The notes: a model not told the origin generated them from the letters alone. A stretch of 64,000 nt of DNA from Segatella copri (GCF_026015625.1 NZ_JAPDVG010000001.1:2559001-2623000), one strand, 5' to 3'; counted from the stretch's first letter, positions 27,564 through 37,352 are shown. A program made the numbers and translations.

Positions 27564-28724
27564 TTACTTGTGCATCAGCTCTGTAGCTATGCGGCGAGCC
27601 TCAGCATCGGTCTGCAGATAGACATCGAGGTCGGGATTACTGTCGAAAGTAGCCTTCGCCATCGTCTCTTCGATGATATCAGCCATCTGAAGGAAGCCAC
27701 ACTCACCTTTGCGGAAGCCGGCATTCACTATCTCGTTGGCAGCATTCACGATACACGACATATTACCACCCTTTCTGATGGCATCGAAAGCCAGTTGCAG
27801 ACACTTGAACTTCTGATAGTCAGGCTTGAAGAACTGCAAATCCTGCGTCTTGAAGAGGTCGAGACGATCGCCATTCAGATGCAGACGCTGAGGGAAAGAG
27901 AAGGCATACTGGATAGGCAGACGCATATCTGGCACACCCAACTGAGCCTTGACTGCACCATCAACAAACTGAACGGCACTATGCACAACGCTCTGCGGAT
28001 GGATAAGCACCTCAATCTTATCAGCCGGAACCCCAAAGAGCCATTTAGCTTCTGTCACCTCGAAGCCCTTGTTCATGAGCGAAGCCGAATCGATGGTTAT
28101 CTTGGCGCCCATATCCCAGGTAGGATGCTTGAGGGCATCGGCAGCAGTCACCTTCTCCAACTGCTCGTGGGTATAATTACGGAAAGGACCACCCGAACAG
28201 GTCAGAAGAATCTTCTCTACTTCGTTGTCGCCCTCACCCACCAGACTCTGGAAGATGGCACTATGCTCGCTGTCAACAGGGAGGATAGGCACATGATATT
28301 CCTGTGCAAGATTACAGATCAGTTCACCCGCTACCACCAGCGTTTCCTTGTTGGCAAGACATATCTTCTTACGCGCCTTGATGGCATGGATGGTTGGTTC
28401 CAGACCCGAGAAGCCTACCATGGAAGCCAGCACCATATCGATAGGCTCAGCCTGTACAATATCGCAAAGCGCCTGAGCACCGGCATAAACCTTGATATCA
28501 GGCTCATCACTGAGCATATCCTTCAGCTCCTCGTAGCGAGCCTCATTGGCTATGACCACAGCAGCCGGATGGAACTTGCGAGCCTGCTCGGCAAGTTCCT
28601 GCACTCGGTTGTTGGCGGTGAGGCAATATACTTCGTAAAGGTCACTGTGCTGCTCGATGACATCAAGCGCCTGTGTACCGATACTTCCCGTAGAACCGAG
28701 AATACATATCTGTTGTTTCTTCAT
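27564..28724 (-). CDS. dxr: 1-deoxy-D-xylulose-5-phosphate reductoisomerase
   Basis: Second enzyme of the MEP isoprenoid pathway: converts DXP to MEP with NADPH and a divalent metal. It has 386 aa, normal length. NADPH-binding GSTGSIGTQALDVI is at the N-terminus; the metal and substrate loops include PVDSEHSAIFQ, SGGPFRNY and TIDSASLMNKGFEV. It is transcribed with rimM upstream (11-bp gap) and rseP downstream. ispF of the same pathway is at 61243-61722. Confidence 0.97.
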   Translation of the reverse strand: MKKQQICILGSTGSIGTQALDVIEQHSDLYEVYCLTANNRVQELAEQARKFHPAAVVIANEARYEELKDMLSDEPDIKVYAGAQALCDIVQAEPIDMVLASMVGFSGLEPTIHAIKARKKICLANKETLVVAGELICNLAQEYHVPILPVDSEHSAIFQSLVGEGDNEVEKILLTCSGGPFRNYTHEQLEKVTAADALKHPTWDMGAKITIDSASLMNKGFEVTEAKWLFGVPADKIEVLIHPQSVVHSAVQFVDGAVKAQLGVPDMRLPIQYAFSFPQRLHLNGDRLDLFKTQDLQFFKPDYQKFKCLQLAFDAIRKGGNMSCIVNAANEIVNAGFRKGECGFLQMADIIEETMAKATFDSNPDLDVYLQTDAEARRIATELMHK

Positions 28725-28735
28725 ATTTCTTCACT

Positions 28736-29257
28736 TTATAAGTCGAGCAATCCTTCCGGAATCGCCATTCTGATTTCTTTCTTTTCAGCGCTCACCTCTT
28801 CGATGAGGTCGTTGCTGGCAGGGATGAGGATTTCATCACCTGCATCGGTTGTTACCTCGAAAAGAAGGTTGAGGGTAGAATCGTCTACATGTTCTATGGT
28901 ACCTACCACCTTGCCGCTTACGGCATCTACCAGATGGAAACCGATGATTTCTGCCCAGCTCATGTTCTCTTCATCACTGTCAGAGAGATGACGTGGGAAG
29001 AAAACCTCGCAACCGGTATAGTTGCGTGCCTGCTCTTGGGTATCGATATCCTCAAACTTCACGAGCACATTCTCATCGTTCTTAAAACGATATTCCTCTA
29101 AATAGAAAGGCACGAGGATGCCATCGATGTCGAGTACCAGGTACTCGGCATCTACACGGTCGAAAACATCATCTGTAATGGCGAAAGTAATCTCGCCCTT
29201 CACGCCATGAGGTTTTCCCAACTTGCCTATCTTATATACTTCGTCACGTCTAATCAT
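28736..29257 (-). CDS. rimM: Ribosome maturation factor RimM
   Basis: Cytoplasmic factor that binds the 30S head through S19 and helps 16S rRNA maturation. It has 173 aa, with the RimM domain (KIGKLGKPHGVKGEI) and a C-terminal PRC-barrel (VGTIEHVDDSTLNLLFEV, then ILIPASNDLI). It lies between murA (24-bp gap with short CATTCAA-type repeats) and dxr. Confidence 0.95.
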   Translation of the reverse strand: MIRRDEVYKIGKLGKPHGVKGEITFAITDDVFDRVDAEYLVLDIDGILVPFYLEEYRFKNDENVLVKFEDIDTQEQARNYTGCEVFFPRHLSDSDEENMSWAEIIGFHLVDAVSGKVVGTIEHVDDSTLNLLFEVTTDAGDEILIPASNDLIEEVSAEKKEIRMAIPEGLLDL

Positions 29258-29281
29258 TCAACATTCAACATTTAACATTGA

Positions 29282-30592
29282 TTAATCACTGACACGGGTA
29301 ATTTTGGCACCCAGCGCATTAAGGCGATGCTCGATATCCTCATAACCACGGTCTATCTGGGCGATATTGGCAATGCGGCTGGTACCGTTGGCACTCATGG
29401 CAGCAATCAGCAGGGCAATACCGGCACGGATATCAGGACTGGTCATTCTGCCAGCACGCAGTTTGATCTTATGGTCATGACCAACCACCACAGCACGGTG
29501 AGGATCACAGAGAATAATCTGCGCACCCATATCAATCAGTTTATCCACGAAGAAGAGGCGGCTCTCGAACATCTTCTGATGGAAGAGGACGCTGCCGCGA
29601 GCCTGGGTAGCCACTACGAGGAGCACGGAAAGAAGGTCAGGAGTGAGTCCTGGCCAAGGGGCATCGGCAAGCGTCATGATGGTGCCGTCAATAAATGAAT
29701 CGATGACATAATGTTTCTGTTCTGGAATCACAAGGTCATCGTCCTCTATCTTTATCTTCACTCCCAGGCGGCGGAATGCATCAGGAATAATGCCCAAATC
29801 CTTGACAGACACATTCTTGATGCGCACACCTTCGCCACACATTGCCGCCATGCCGATGAACGAACCTACCTCAATCATATCAGGCAAGATGCGATGCTCG
29901 GCACCATGCAGTTTATCAACACCCACGATGGTGAGCAGGTTGCTGGCGATGCCGCTGATCTGAGCACCCATCGCATTGAGCAGATGGCAGAGCTGCTGGA
30001 TATATGGTTCGCAAGCTGCATTATAAATGGTGGTAGTGCCCTTTGCCAATACTGATGCCATGATGATATTGGCGGTACCGGTAACCGAAGCCTCATCGAG
30101 CAACATATAGCAGCCCTTCAGCTTCTTTGCCTGTATCTGGTAAACATTACGCTCATCATCGTGAACGAAGTTGGCGCCCAGATACTTGAAGCCCAGGAAG
30201 TGGGTATCCAGACGGCGACGACCTATCTTATCGCCTCCCGGCTGAGCTATGGTAGCCTTGCCACATCTACCGAGCAGCGGACCTATCATGAGCACACTAC
30301 CACGAAGAGAAGAACATTTCTTAACAAACTCCAGACTGTCGAGATAATCGAGTTTCAACTCATCACTTTGGAATGTATAGTCGTGACGACTGTGCTTGGT
30401 TACCTTGACACCTATCTCCTGGAGCAACTTAATCAGGTTGTTCACATCCAGAATGTCCGGCACGTTGGTGATGCGCACAGGTTCGTCGGTAAGGATTGTG
30501 GTACAGATAACCTGCAGCGCCTCGTTCTTGGCGCCCTGAGGTGTGATAGTACCTTTGAGCGGATGACCGCCCTCTATGATGAAAGACTCCAT
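29282..30592 (-). CDS. murA: UDP-GlcNAc enolpyruvyl transferase MurA, Asp in place of active-site Cys
   Basis: First committed step of peptidoglycan synthesis: transfers enolpyruvate from PEP to UDP-GlcNAc. It has 436 aa. The N-terminus KGTITPQGAKNEALQVI holds the conserved Lys/Asn pair. The active-site loop reads AQPGGDKIGRRRLDTH, with Asp121 where E. coli has Cys115; the codon is GAT. Enzymes with this change are active and, in other bacteria, insensitive to fosfomycin. It sits in a housekeeping run with the DUF4290 gene (30-bp gap) and rimM. Confidence 0.97.
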   Translation of the reverse strand: MESFIIEGGHPLKGTITPQGAKNEALQVICTTILTDEPVRITNVPDILDVNNLIKLLQEIGVKVTKHSRHDYTFQSDELKLDYLDSLEFVKKCSSLRGSVLMIGPLLGRCGKATIAQPGGDKIGRRRLDTHFLGFKYLGANFVHDDERNVYQIQAKKLKGCYMLLDEASVTGTANIIMASVLAKGTTTIYNAACEPYIQQLCHLLNAMGAQISGIASNLLTIVGVDKLHGAEHRILPDMIEVGSFIGMAAMCGEGVRIKNVSVKDLGIIPDAFRRLGVKIKIEDDDLVIPEQKHYVIDSFIDGTIMTLADAPWPGLTPDLLSVLLVVATQARGSVLFHQKMFESRLFFVDKLIDMGAQIILCDPHRAVVVGHDHKIKLRAGRMTSPDIRAGIALLIAAMSANGTSRIANIAQIDRGYEDIEHRLNALGAKITRVSD

Positions 30593-30622
30593 AAGCTTGT
30601 CTACTATATATAATAATGTGGA

Positions 30623-31222
30623 TTACTTTTTCTTCTTATTATTATTTACATTCTTAGGCTGCGCCTCAATCTTCTCGAAAACGAAGGTATCGAGATCGAG
30701 CTGGATATTGCCATCGGTAAAACGTGCCAGATCGGAAGCTACCTTGGCTACATCACTGGAGCCATGGCTCCAGGTTACCAGGTCGCGATGCATCTGGTTG
30801 GCAGTAAGCTCCACGAGTTTATCGCGCTCCTCACTTGGTTCCATCGTCTTCAGCTTTTCGAAAATCTCGAAGAGCATAGCTCCATAATGGCGCACCGGGA
30901 TGTGCTGCATAGGATATGGCAAAGGCTCCGGCTTGGTTGCTATCTTCACAGCATCCGATACATCATAAGGGAAATCGATGTCGAGCTGGAAATTGCTCAT
31001 GATGGCAAGCTGGTCCCAGAGTTTCTGCTCATGGTCCTCTACCCCTCTGTTCTCAGGGAACATACGGTCCATGACAGCAATAATGGTCTCTGCACAGCGC
31101 TGGCGCTCTTCACGGTCGGTAAGCGTCAGACAATGGTCTACCATCTGCTGAATCTCACGGCCATACTCAGGCAGAATGAGCTTAGCTCTCTGGGTATTAT
31201 AGTCTAATCCTTCTATATTCAT
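30623..31222 (-). CDS. DUF4290 family protein
   Basis: Conserved Bacteroidetes protein of unknown function, about 199 aa from the ATG at 31222 (MNIEGLDYNTQRAKLILPEY). A frame start at 31318 would run into tsaB, so I reject it. It is soluble and mostly helical, with a conserved block YGREIQQMVDHCLTLTDREE and a lysine-rich tail (NNNKKKK). It lies between tsaB and murA, spaced 28 and 30 bp, so it is probably cotranscribed with cell-wall and translation genes. No catalytic motif is seen. Confidence 0.88.
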   Translation of the reverse strand: MNIEGLDYNTQRAKLILPEYGREIQQMVDHCLTLTDREERQRCAETIIAVMDRMFPENRGVEDHEQKLWDQLAIMSNFQLDIDFPYDVSDAVKIATKPEPLPYPMQHIPVRHYGAMLFEIFEKLKTMEPSEERDKLVELTANQMHRDLVTWSHGSSDVAKVASDLARFTDGNIQLDLDTFVFEKIEAQPKNVNNNKKKK

Positions 31223-31250
31223 TCTTAAATATTTTATATAATCAATAATT

Positions 31251-31943
31251 CTAGAGCAGTTTCTTTGGCATCTTAGCCACGAAATCCTTGAGATAGAAAG
31301 GCACGAAATATGCCACATCTTCGAACTTGCCCTCTACAAAACGCTTCTCTGCCAGCGGAGCCATATTCTTAGCCAAAGGCTCAATGCCCTCTACGAGGTG
31401 AGCATTCGGATGGTTGATGGTCTCCATACACTTGGCAGCGCCATTTCCGAAGAAGTACACATGATGCTGGTCCAGATATTCCTTGTAGGTATCAGCATCC
31501 ACAATATCAGCCTGAATAGGGCGAACCACCTTCAGGGCGCGGTCGAGCACTTCGGCATATACCTCCATGCGGCGGGCGTCGAGCATAGGTACGATGAGGG
31601 CGTCTTCCTCCTCAGGATGTTCGCCAAGCAATACAGGCACTGCCATCAGTTCGAGTGTTGGAACAGCGATGAGTTTCACACCGCGACCATAACAGATGCC
31701 CTTCGCCATACTCACACCGATACGCAATCCGGTATAGGAACCCGGACCACAACTTACCGCCACAGCCTCCAGCGGAAGACCATGAGAATCGAGGAAATCA
31801 AGAGCCTCATCCACAAACACACCCAACTTAACAGCATGGTTCGGACCTGTGTGATCTTCCTGGTTGAAAATCACCTGTCCACTATCACTAATTGCCACTG
31901 AGCACACGTCCGTACTCGTCTCAATATTCAAAATACACGACAT
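31251..31943 (-). CDS. tsaB: tRNA t6A biosynthesis protein TsaB
   Basis: Partner of TsaD and TsaE in making threonylcarbamoyladenosine at position 37 of ANN-decoding tRNAs. It is 230 aa from the ATG at 31943 (MSCILNIETSTDVCSVA); the longer frame adds 14 unlikely residues. The ASKHA-fold N-terminus has SCGPGSYTGLRIGVSMAKG, the TsaB signature. It is divergent from yicC across a 91-bp gap, each with its own -7 box. Confidence 0.93.
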   Translation of the reverse strand: MSCILNIETSTDVCSVAISDSGQVIFNQEDHTGPNHAVKLGVFVDEALDFLDSHGLPLEAVAVSCGPGSYTGLRIGVSMAKGICYGRGVKLIAVPTLELMAVPVLLGEHPEEEDALIVPMLDARRMEVYAEVLDRALKVVRPIQADIVDADTYKEYLDQHHVYFFGNGAAKCMETINHPNAHLVEGIEPLAKNMAPLAEKRFVEGKFEDVAYFVPFYLKDFVAKMPKKLL

Positions 31944-31972
31944 AATTAAAAAATATATTCTTAAATAAGGTG

Positions 31973-32010
31973 CAAATATACTCATTTTCTCGCTTTTTTT
32001 TGTACTTTTG
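31973..32010. promoter_or_regulatory. Divergent promoters of tsaB and yicC
   Basis: Minus-strand TATATTTG (31973-31980) faces tsaB and plus-strand TACTTTTG (32003-32010) faces yicC. Neither has a clear TTTG at the -33 spacing, so only the -7 boxes are firm. Confidence 0.5.
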
Positions 32011-32034
32011 CAGAAATTTAACGCGAAAGATTAT

Positions 32035-32913
32035 ATGATACAGTCAATGACAGGCTTCGGAAAAGCTACCGCGGCCTTTAAAACAAAGAAGATTAATGTA
32101 GAGATAAAGTCATTAAATAGCAAGACTCTTGACCTCTCTACTCGTATTGCTCCGCTCTATAGAGAGAAGGAGATGGAAATCCGTCAGTATATCTCTAAAA
32201 ATCTAGAAAGAGGCAAGGTTGACTTCGCCATCTGGATTGATAAGGATGCTACTACAGATGCCACTCCTATCAACGCGGCGCTTGTACAGAATTATTACCA
32301 GCAAATCAAGAAGATTTCGGCTGAAACAGGCATTCCTGAGCCAACCGACTGGTACAGCACTCTGTTGCGTCTTCCGGATGTAACAACGAAGACGGATGTG
32401 GAAGAATTGAGCGATGAGGAGTGGGAAGTGGCAAAAAATGCAATTTGCGAGGCTGTGAACCATCTCGTAGCCTTCCGCAAGCAGGAAGGAGCCGCTCTTC
32501 AGAAGAAATTCACAGAGAAGGTGGATAACATCCAGACTCTCCTGGCTAGCATCGAACCATACGAGAAGGCTCGCGTGGAGAAGATCAGACAGAACATCGT
32601 TAACGGCCTGCAGCAGATTCCGAATGTGGATTACGACAAGAACCGCCTGGAGCAGGAACTCATCTACTACATCGAGAAGCTCGACATCAGCGAGGAGAAG
32701 CAGCGCCTTGCCAACCACCTGAAGTATTTCCGCGAGACCATGAATGAGGAAGGTCATGGTGTAGGAAAGAAACTCGGTTTCATCGCACAGGAAATGGGAC
32801 GCGAAATCAACACCACCGGCTCTAAGAGCAACCAGGCTGAGATGCAGAACATCGTGGTGAAGATGAAGGACGAACTGGAGCAGATCAAGGAGCAGGTGCT
32901 GAATGCCCTCTAA
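32035..32913 (+). CDS. yicC: YicC family endoribonuclease
   Basis: YicC/YloC-type protein (DUF1732 at the C-terminus), a family with reported endoribonuclease activity. It has 292 aa from the ATG at 32035, giving the classic start MIQSMTGFGKAT; the frame is open from a TTG inside the promoter. The C-terminus has RLANHLKYFRETM, KKLGFIAQEMGREINTTGSK and QAEMQNIVVKMKDELEQIKEQ, all family hallmarks. It is followed by a repeat and then gmk, an arrangement common across bacteria. Confidence 0.93.
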   Translation: MIQSMTGFGKATAAFKTKKINVEIKSLNSKTLDLSTRIAPLYREKEMEIRQYISKNLERGKVDFAIWIDKDATTDATPINAALVQNYYQQIKKISAETGIPEPTDWYSTLLRLPDVTTKTDVEELSDEEWEVAKNAICEAVNHLVAFRKQEGAALQKKFTEKVDNIQTLLASIEPYEKARVEKIRQNIVNGLQQIPNVDYDKNRLEQELIYYIEKLDISEEKQRLANHLKYFRETMNEEGHGVGKKLGFIAQEMGREINTTGSKSNQAEMQNIVVKMKDELEQIKEQVLNAL

Positions 32914-32990
32914 ACAAGAGACAGGCACCTCCTCTCTCCCCCAAGAGCCGCCTCAAAAGCCCCCTCAAGTGGCGTTTTTGAAAGCCTCGC

Positions 32991-33018
32991 CCCCGTTCCA
33001 GGCGATTATCGCCTATCC
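32991..33018. repeat. GC-rich intergenic palindrome, copy 2
   Basis: CCCCGTTCC followed by AGGCGATTATCGCCT. A shorter loop than copy 1 (TT replaces TTCC). It lies between yicC and gmk. Confidence 0.7.
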
Positions 33019-33064
33019 AAAAAGCCCCCTATCAAACAGCAAATAAAGAAAAGAAGAAGAAAAA

Positions 33065-33640
33065 ATGAAGAACGGATTGTTAATTTTCAGCGCCCCATCG
33101 GGCAGCGGTAAGAGCACAATAGTAAACTGGCTGATGAAAGAGCACCCGGAATTGAAGCTGGCTTTCTCTATCAGCTGCACCTCTCGTGCTCCGCGCGGTA
33201 CAGAACAGAATGGTGTAGAGTATTTCTTCCTCTCTCCAGAGGAATTCAAGGCTAAGATTGAGGCTGACGAGTTCCTGGAGTATGAGGAGGTTTACAAGGA
33301 CAGATTCTACGGCACCCTGAAGTCACAGGTAGAAAACCAGCTTGCCAAGGACGAGTCGGTGATTTTCGATGTTGACGTGAAGGGTGGTGTAAACATCAAG
33401 AAGTTTTATGGCGAGCGTGCCTTGAGCATCTTTGTCCAGCCACCTTCGGTAGAGGAATTGCGCCGCCGTCTGGTTGGCCGCAATACTGATGCGCCTGAGG
33501 TGATTGAGCAGCGCCTTGCCAAGGCAAGCTATGAGTTGACCTTCGCCCCTCAGTTTGACCACGTGGTCATAAACGATGACCTGGAGAAGGCTCAGCAGGA
33601 GGTTTATCAGCTCGTCAAGGCCTTCCTAGACGCAGAGTAA
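33065..33640 (+). CDS. gmk: Guanylate kinase
   Basis: Phosphorylates GMP to GDP. 191 aa, standard size. P-loop SAPSGSGKST at residues 9-18; GMP-binding region SCTSRAPRGTEQNGVEYFF; lid RRRLVGRNTDAPEVIEQRL. Followed after only 3 bp by nadD, so the two are surely cotranscribed. Confidence 0.97.
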   Translation: MKNGLLIFSAPSGSGKSTIVNWLMKEHPELKLAFSISCTSRAPRGTEQNGVEYFFLSPEEFKAKIEADEFLEYEEVYKDRFYGTLKSQVENQLAKDESVIFDVDVKGGVNIKKFYGERALSIFVQPPSVEELRRRLVGRNTDAPEVIEQRLAKASYELTFAPQFDHVVINDDLEKAQQEVYQLVKAFLDAE

Positions 33641-33643
33641 GAA

Positions 33644-34216
33644 ATGAAGAAGGTAGGAATCTTTGGCGGTAGCTTCAACCCCATCCATACGGGCCATATT
33701 GCATTGGCGAAAAGCCTTTGCGAGAAGGCCTGCCTGGATGAGGTGTGGTTCATGGTTTCGCCCATGAACCCATTCAAGAAGACCGCTACCGACTTGCTCG
33801 ACGACCAGCTGCGCCTGGAAATGGTAGAAAAAGCGCTGGAGCACGAGCCACAACTGAAGGCATGCGACTACGAGTTCCGCCTGCCTAAGCCATCTTATAC
33901 CTGGCACACGCTGCAAGCCATCAGCAAGGATTACCCCGAAAACGAGTTCACCCTGCTGATTGGTGGCGACAACTGGGCTGCTTTCGACAAGTGGTACCAC
34001 CACGACGACATTCTAGCCCACTATCCCATCGTGGTTTATCCGCGCCAGGGAGCCAGCATAGGCAATGTGCCAAAAGGCGTTACCATCGTAGAAACTCCAC
34101 TGCTCAACATCAGCAGCACGGAAATCAGAAAGCGTATCAAAGAGGAGAAAAGCATCAGGGGAATGGTGCCGGAATGCATCGAGCAACTGGCTGTCAGAAA
34201 CTACAGGCAGCTCTAG
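33644..34216 (+). CDS. nadD: Nicotinate-nucleotide adenylyltransferase
   Basis: Joins nicotinate mononucleotide and ATP to form deamido-NAD in NAD biosynthesis. 190 aa. Nucleotidyltransferase motifs GGSFNPIHTGH (residues 8-18) and ISSTEIRKRIKEE near the C-terminus, both intact. Three bases after gmk. A surface-glycan gene run begins 55 bp further on. Confidence 0.96.
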   Translation: MKKVGIFGGSFNPIHTGHIALAKSLCEKACLDEVWFMVSPMNPFKKTATDLLDDQLRLEMVEKALEHEPQLKACDYEFRLPKPSYTWHTLQAISKDYPENEFTLLIGGDNWAAFDKWYHHDDILAHYPIVVYPRQGASIGNVPKGVTIVETPLLNISSTEIRKRIKEEKSIRGMVPECIEQLAVRNYRQL

Positions 34217-34271
34217 GCATCCCTCTCTCCGAAACCGCTTTAAATCATATTTAAACAACAAACAGCAAAAA

Positions 34272-36179
34272 ATGAGTTGGAAAGAAATCATTAAGAAGTG
34301 TCTGAACGTGGCTTCTGCGCCGATTCGCAGAAATGCCAACTTCTTTGTGTTCATGTACCTGCTGGGCATGATCAGTTCTATCGTGACTACACCTGCCAAG
34401 GGGACTTTATACGACAACCTGTTCCTGGAACTCTTTGTCGACCTCTATGTGGTGTGTGCCGTTGTCGCCATCTTCCCCAAGAAGGTGCGCTGGGGTCTGC
34501 GTGCCGTACTATACCTTATATTATATAGTACAGCTGCCGCCGACACCTATTGCTATGTGAATTTCGGCTCTACGCTCAACCCTTCTATGCTGATGCTGGT
34601 GGGCGAGACCAACAGTTCGGAGGCTAGCAGTTTTCTCTCAGCCCTCATCTCTGCCGAGGTTCTCTTCAGTAGTGTGGGCTGGATTCTGCTTCTGGCTCTC
34701 ATCCAGATTCTCATCGCCATCTTCCGCAAGCAACTCATCAAGCTATACGTTTTCATCATTACCGTTCTGGAGTTGGCTTCTGTCAAGAAACGGCTGATGG
34801 CTATCCCCCGCATGACTGCAGCCATGCCTGCCAGCTTCGGAATCCTATGCCTCATCATCTTCATCATAGGATGCTGCACCTCCTGGCACAACAAGATGGC
34901 TTACCATAAACTCATGAACGGTAGAACGATAGGCGAAGTAGAGCATATCCTGACAGAAAAGGATCATGCTGTACTCTATCTGCCTGTCTACCGACTCCAA
35001 TTCAGTATCTATGCCAACCAGCTGGCTGCGCATCAGATTACCCAACTCATTCATGCTGCCCACGAAGTAAAGGTTGACAGCTGCAGCTACCGCTCGCCAA
35101 ACATCGTGCTGATTATCGGCGAAAGCTTCGGCCGCCATCATTCCCAGCAGTACGGCTATTTTATGGATACCACTCCACAGCAGGTAGCCTTGGAGAAATC
35201 GCGCAAACTCACCAAGTTTACCGATGTGGTAACCTGCTGGAACCTGACCAGTTTCGTTTTCAAGAACATGCTCTCTACCCATGTGGTAGGCGAGAAAGGC
35301 GAATGGTGCGACTATCCGCTCTTCCCTGAAGTGTTCCGAAAGGCAGGCTACAACGTAACCTTCATCACCAACGAATTCCTGCCACAGGCAAAGGAGGCGG
35401 TTTACGACTTCAGCGGCGGTTTCTTCCTAAACAACCCGGAACTGAGCAAACTTCAGTTCGACCATCGCAACACCCAGCTCCACGACCTGGACGACGGATT
35501 GCTGAAGGATTACGATGACAGTCTGAAGAACTTCCAGAAGGAGCACAACCTCACCATCTTCCACCTGATGGGCCAGCATGTAAACTATAAGCAGCGCTAC
35601 CGCACGAAGCAAGCCCGGTTCTGGGCAAGCAGTTATGAAGACAAGCGCCCTGAACTGACCAATGCCCAGCGCAAGATGTTGAGTCATTACGATAACGCCA
35701 CCCTCTACAACGACTCTATCGTAGCCCAGATTGTGAAGCGTTTCCAGAAGCAGGATGCCATCGTCATCTACGTGCCCGACCATGGCGAGGAATGCTACGA
35801 AGAGAACCGTGGCTTCATCTGTCGTAACCACTCTGCAGAAATCGACTGGCCGCTGGCTCACTATGAGTTTGAAATTCCGTTCTGGATATACTGTTCGCCA
35901 AAATATATCAGGAACCACCGCGATATCTACCGTCAGATACGCAAGGCTAAGGACAAGCGCTTCATGACCGATGCCCTGCCTCATCTTCTGCTGTATCTGG
36001 CTGGCATTGAGACACCTACCTATAAGGAGGAATATAACATTCTGAGTCCGAAATATGACGAGATGCGACCACGTATCCTCAAAAACTCTGCCGATTACGA
36101 CAAACTTCGTGATGCGCATCTGGAAAAGATAAAAAAGGAAGAAAGTAAAAAGGTAAAAAAGAAAGAAAGGAGAAACTGA
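34272..36179 (+). CDS. Phosphoethanolamine transferase (EptA-like, sulfatase fold)
   Basis: Inner-membrane enzyme of 635 aa that most likely moves phosphoethanolamine from phosphatidylethanolamine to lipid A or another surface glycan. Four to five membrane segments occupy about residues 25-215. The periplasmic sulfatase-type domain has the metal-site GESFGRHHSQQYG, the nucleophile region VVTCWNLTSF (Thr) and PDHGEECYEE. The C-terminus is strongly basic (KKEESKKVKKKERRN), unusual for the family and perhaps interacting with membrane or nucleotide. It is 2 bp from the acyltransferase gene that follows. The exact acceptor is unknown. Confidence 0.9.
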   Translation: MSWKEIIKKCLNVASAPIRRNANFFVFMYLLGMISSIVTTPAKGTLYDNLFLELFVDLYVVCAVVAIFPKKVRWGLRAVLYLILYSTAAADTYCYVNFGSTLNPSMLMLVGETNSSEASSFLSALISAEVLFSSVGWILLLALIQILIAIFRKQLIKLYVFIITVLELASVKKRLMAIPRMTAAMPASFGILCLIIFIIGCCTSWHNKMAYHKLMNGRTIGEVEHILTEKDHAVLYLPVYRLQFSIYANQLAAHQITQLIHAAHEVKVDSCSYRSPNIVLIIGESFGRHHSQQYGYFMDTTPQQVALEKSRKLTKFTDVVTCWNLTSFVFKNMLSTHVVGEKGEWCDYPLFPEVFRKAGYNVTFITNEFLPQAKEAVYDFSGGFFLNNPELSKLQFDHRNTQLHDLDDGLLKDYDDSLKNFQKEHNLTIFHLMGQHVNYKQRYRTKQARFWASSYEDKRPELTNAQRKMLSHYDNATLYNDSIVAQIVKRFQKQDAIVIYVPDHGEECYEENRGFICRNHSAEIDWPLAHYEFEIPFWIYCSPKYIRNHRDIYRQIRKAKDKRFMTDALPHLLLYLAGIETPTYKEEYNILSPKYDEMRPRILKNSADYDKLRDAHLEKIKKEESKKVKKKERRN

Positions 36180-36181
36180 TT

Positions 36182-37327
36182 ATGAATAGTGCTATTCTAT
36201 CACGCCCGGCATGCAATGCCCTGAGAGGACTCGCCATCATCGGCATCTTCTTGCATAACTACTGCCATTGGCTGGGACCTATTGTCAAGGAGAACGAGTA
36301 TCAATACTTCCAGCACAATGTTGACTGGCTGAACCAGGTAATGGTCAGCATGGACCTCAACCTGCCTGTACACCTGCTCTCGTTCTTCGGCCATTATGGT
36401 GTGCCCGTATTTCTCTTCCTGAGTGCTTACGGACTGGTGATGAAATACGAGGCTAAACCTCATCTCTCTACCGAACAGCAGACCAGAATGTACAGCATCT
36501 CGGGCAAGAAACTTACAGGAAGCATCAACTGGCGCGAACCGCTCCACTTTATCCGCTATCACTATCTGAAGCTCTTCAAGATGATGATAGTAGGTTTCGT
36601 GGCATTCACGATGCTCGACCTTATCACGCCTGGCTCTCACCACTATGCAGCGCTCGACATCGTTGCGATGCTGGGCATGTTCAATAATGTATTGCCAAAT
36701 CCGGATAACATCATCTGGCCGGGTCCGTACTGGTTCTTCGGTCTGATGCTGCAACTCTACATCGTCTATCGTCTGCTGCTCTATCGCCGCCATTGGGGAT
36801 GGACCGTAGGATTGATGGCCATCTGCATCGTCATCCAGCTCCTCCTGGGCTTTGACAATCCGGAGAGTGAAGTGATGAACCGCTACCGCTACAACTTTAT
36901 GGGCGGCATGCTGCCATTCGGTTTGGGCATCCTCTATGCCCGCTATGGCGAGAAGATTCTGATGACCTTCCATTCGCCTATCACCAATTTCTTTGGCTGC
37001 ATCTTCTGTCTGTCGCTTATCTATAGTCTGAGTGGCAGCATGGTTGGCTGGACCTTCGTGCCTTTCTTCTTCTGTCTGCTGAGCGTATTGGTAGCTGACC
37101 TACTCCAGAACATCAGCTGGTTATCAGGTATTTACAAGGTATTAGAGTGGATGGGCAGCATATCAGCCGCTCTCTTCGTATGCCACCCTATCACCCGCAA
37201 GATATTCATCCCTATCAGCCGTCAGGGCGACATCTATGCCGGCCTGCTCCTCTACATCATATCGAGCATCTGCCTGGCTTGGCTCTTCACCCAACTGATG
37301 AAGAAGATTCCAAACCCGAAGCCCTAA
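36182..37327 (+). CDS. Acyltransferase family 3 membrane protein
   Basis: Multi-pass membrane acyltransferase (381 aa, about ten helices), the type that O-acetylates surface sugars. The family's N-terminal region is present: LRGLAIIGIFLHNYCHW, with the conserved His, then FFGHYGVPVFLFLSAYGLV. It starts 2 bp after the phosphoethanolamine transferase gene, so the two are translationally coupled. The acceptor cannot be told from sequence. Confidence 0.9.
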   Translation: MNSAILSRPACNALRGLAIIGIFLHNYCHWLGPIVKENEYQYFQHNVDWLNQVMVSMDLNLPVHLLSFFGHYGVPVFLFLSAYGLVMKYEAKPHLSTEQQTRMYSISGKKLTGSINWREPLHFIRYHYLKLFKMMIVGFVAFTMLDLITPGSHHYAALDIVAMLGMFNNVLPNPDNIIWPGPYWFFGLMLQLYIVYRLLLYRRHWGWTVGLMAICIVIQLLLGFDNPESEVMNRYRYNFMGGMLPFGLGILYARYGEKILMTFHSPITNFFGCIFCLSLIYSLSGSMVGWTFVPFFFCLLSVLVADLLQNISWLSGIYKVLEWMGSISAALFVCHPITRKIFIPISRQGDIYAGLLLYIISSICLAWLFTQLMKKIPNPKP

Positions 37328-37352
37328 CCCTCTTCAATAGGAAGAAGGAAGC

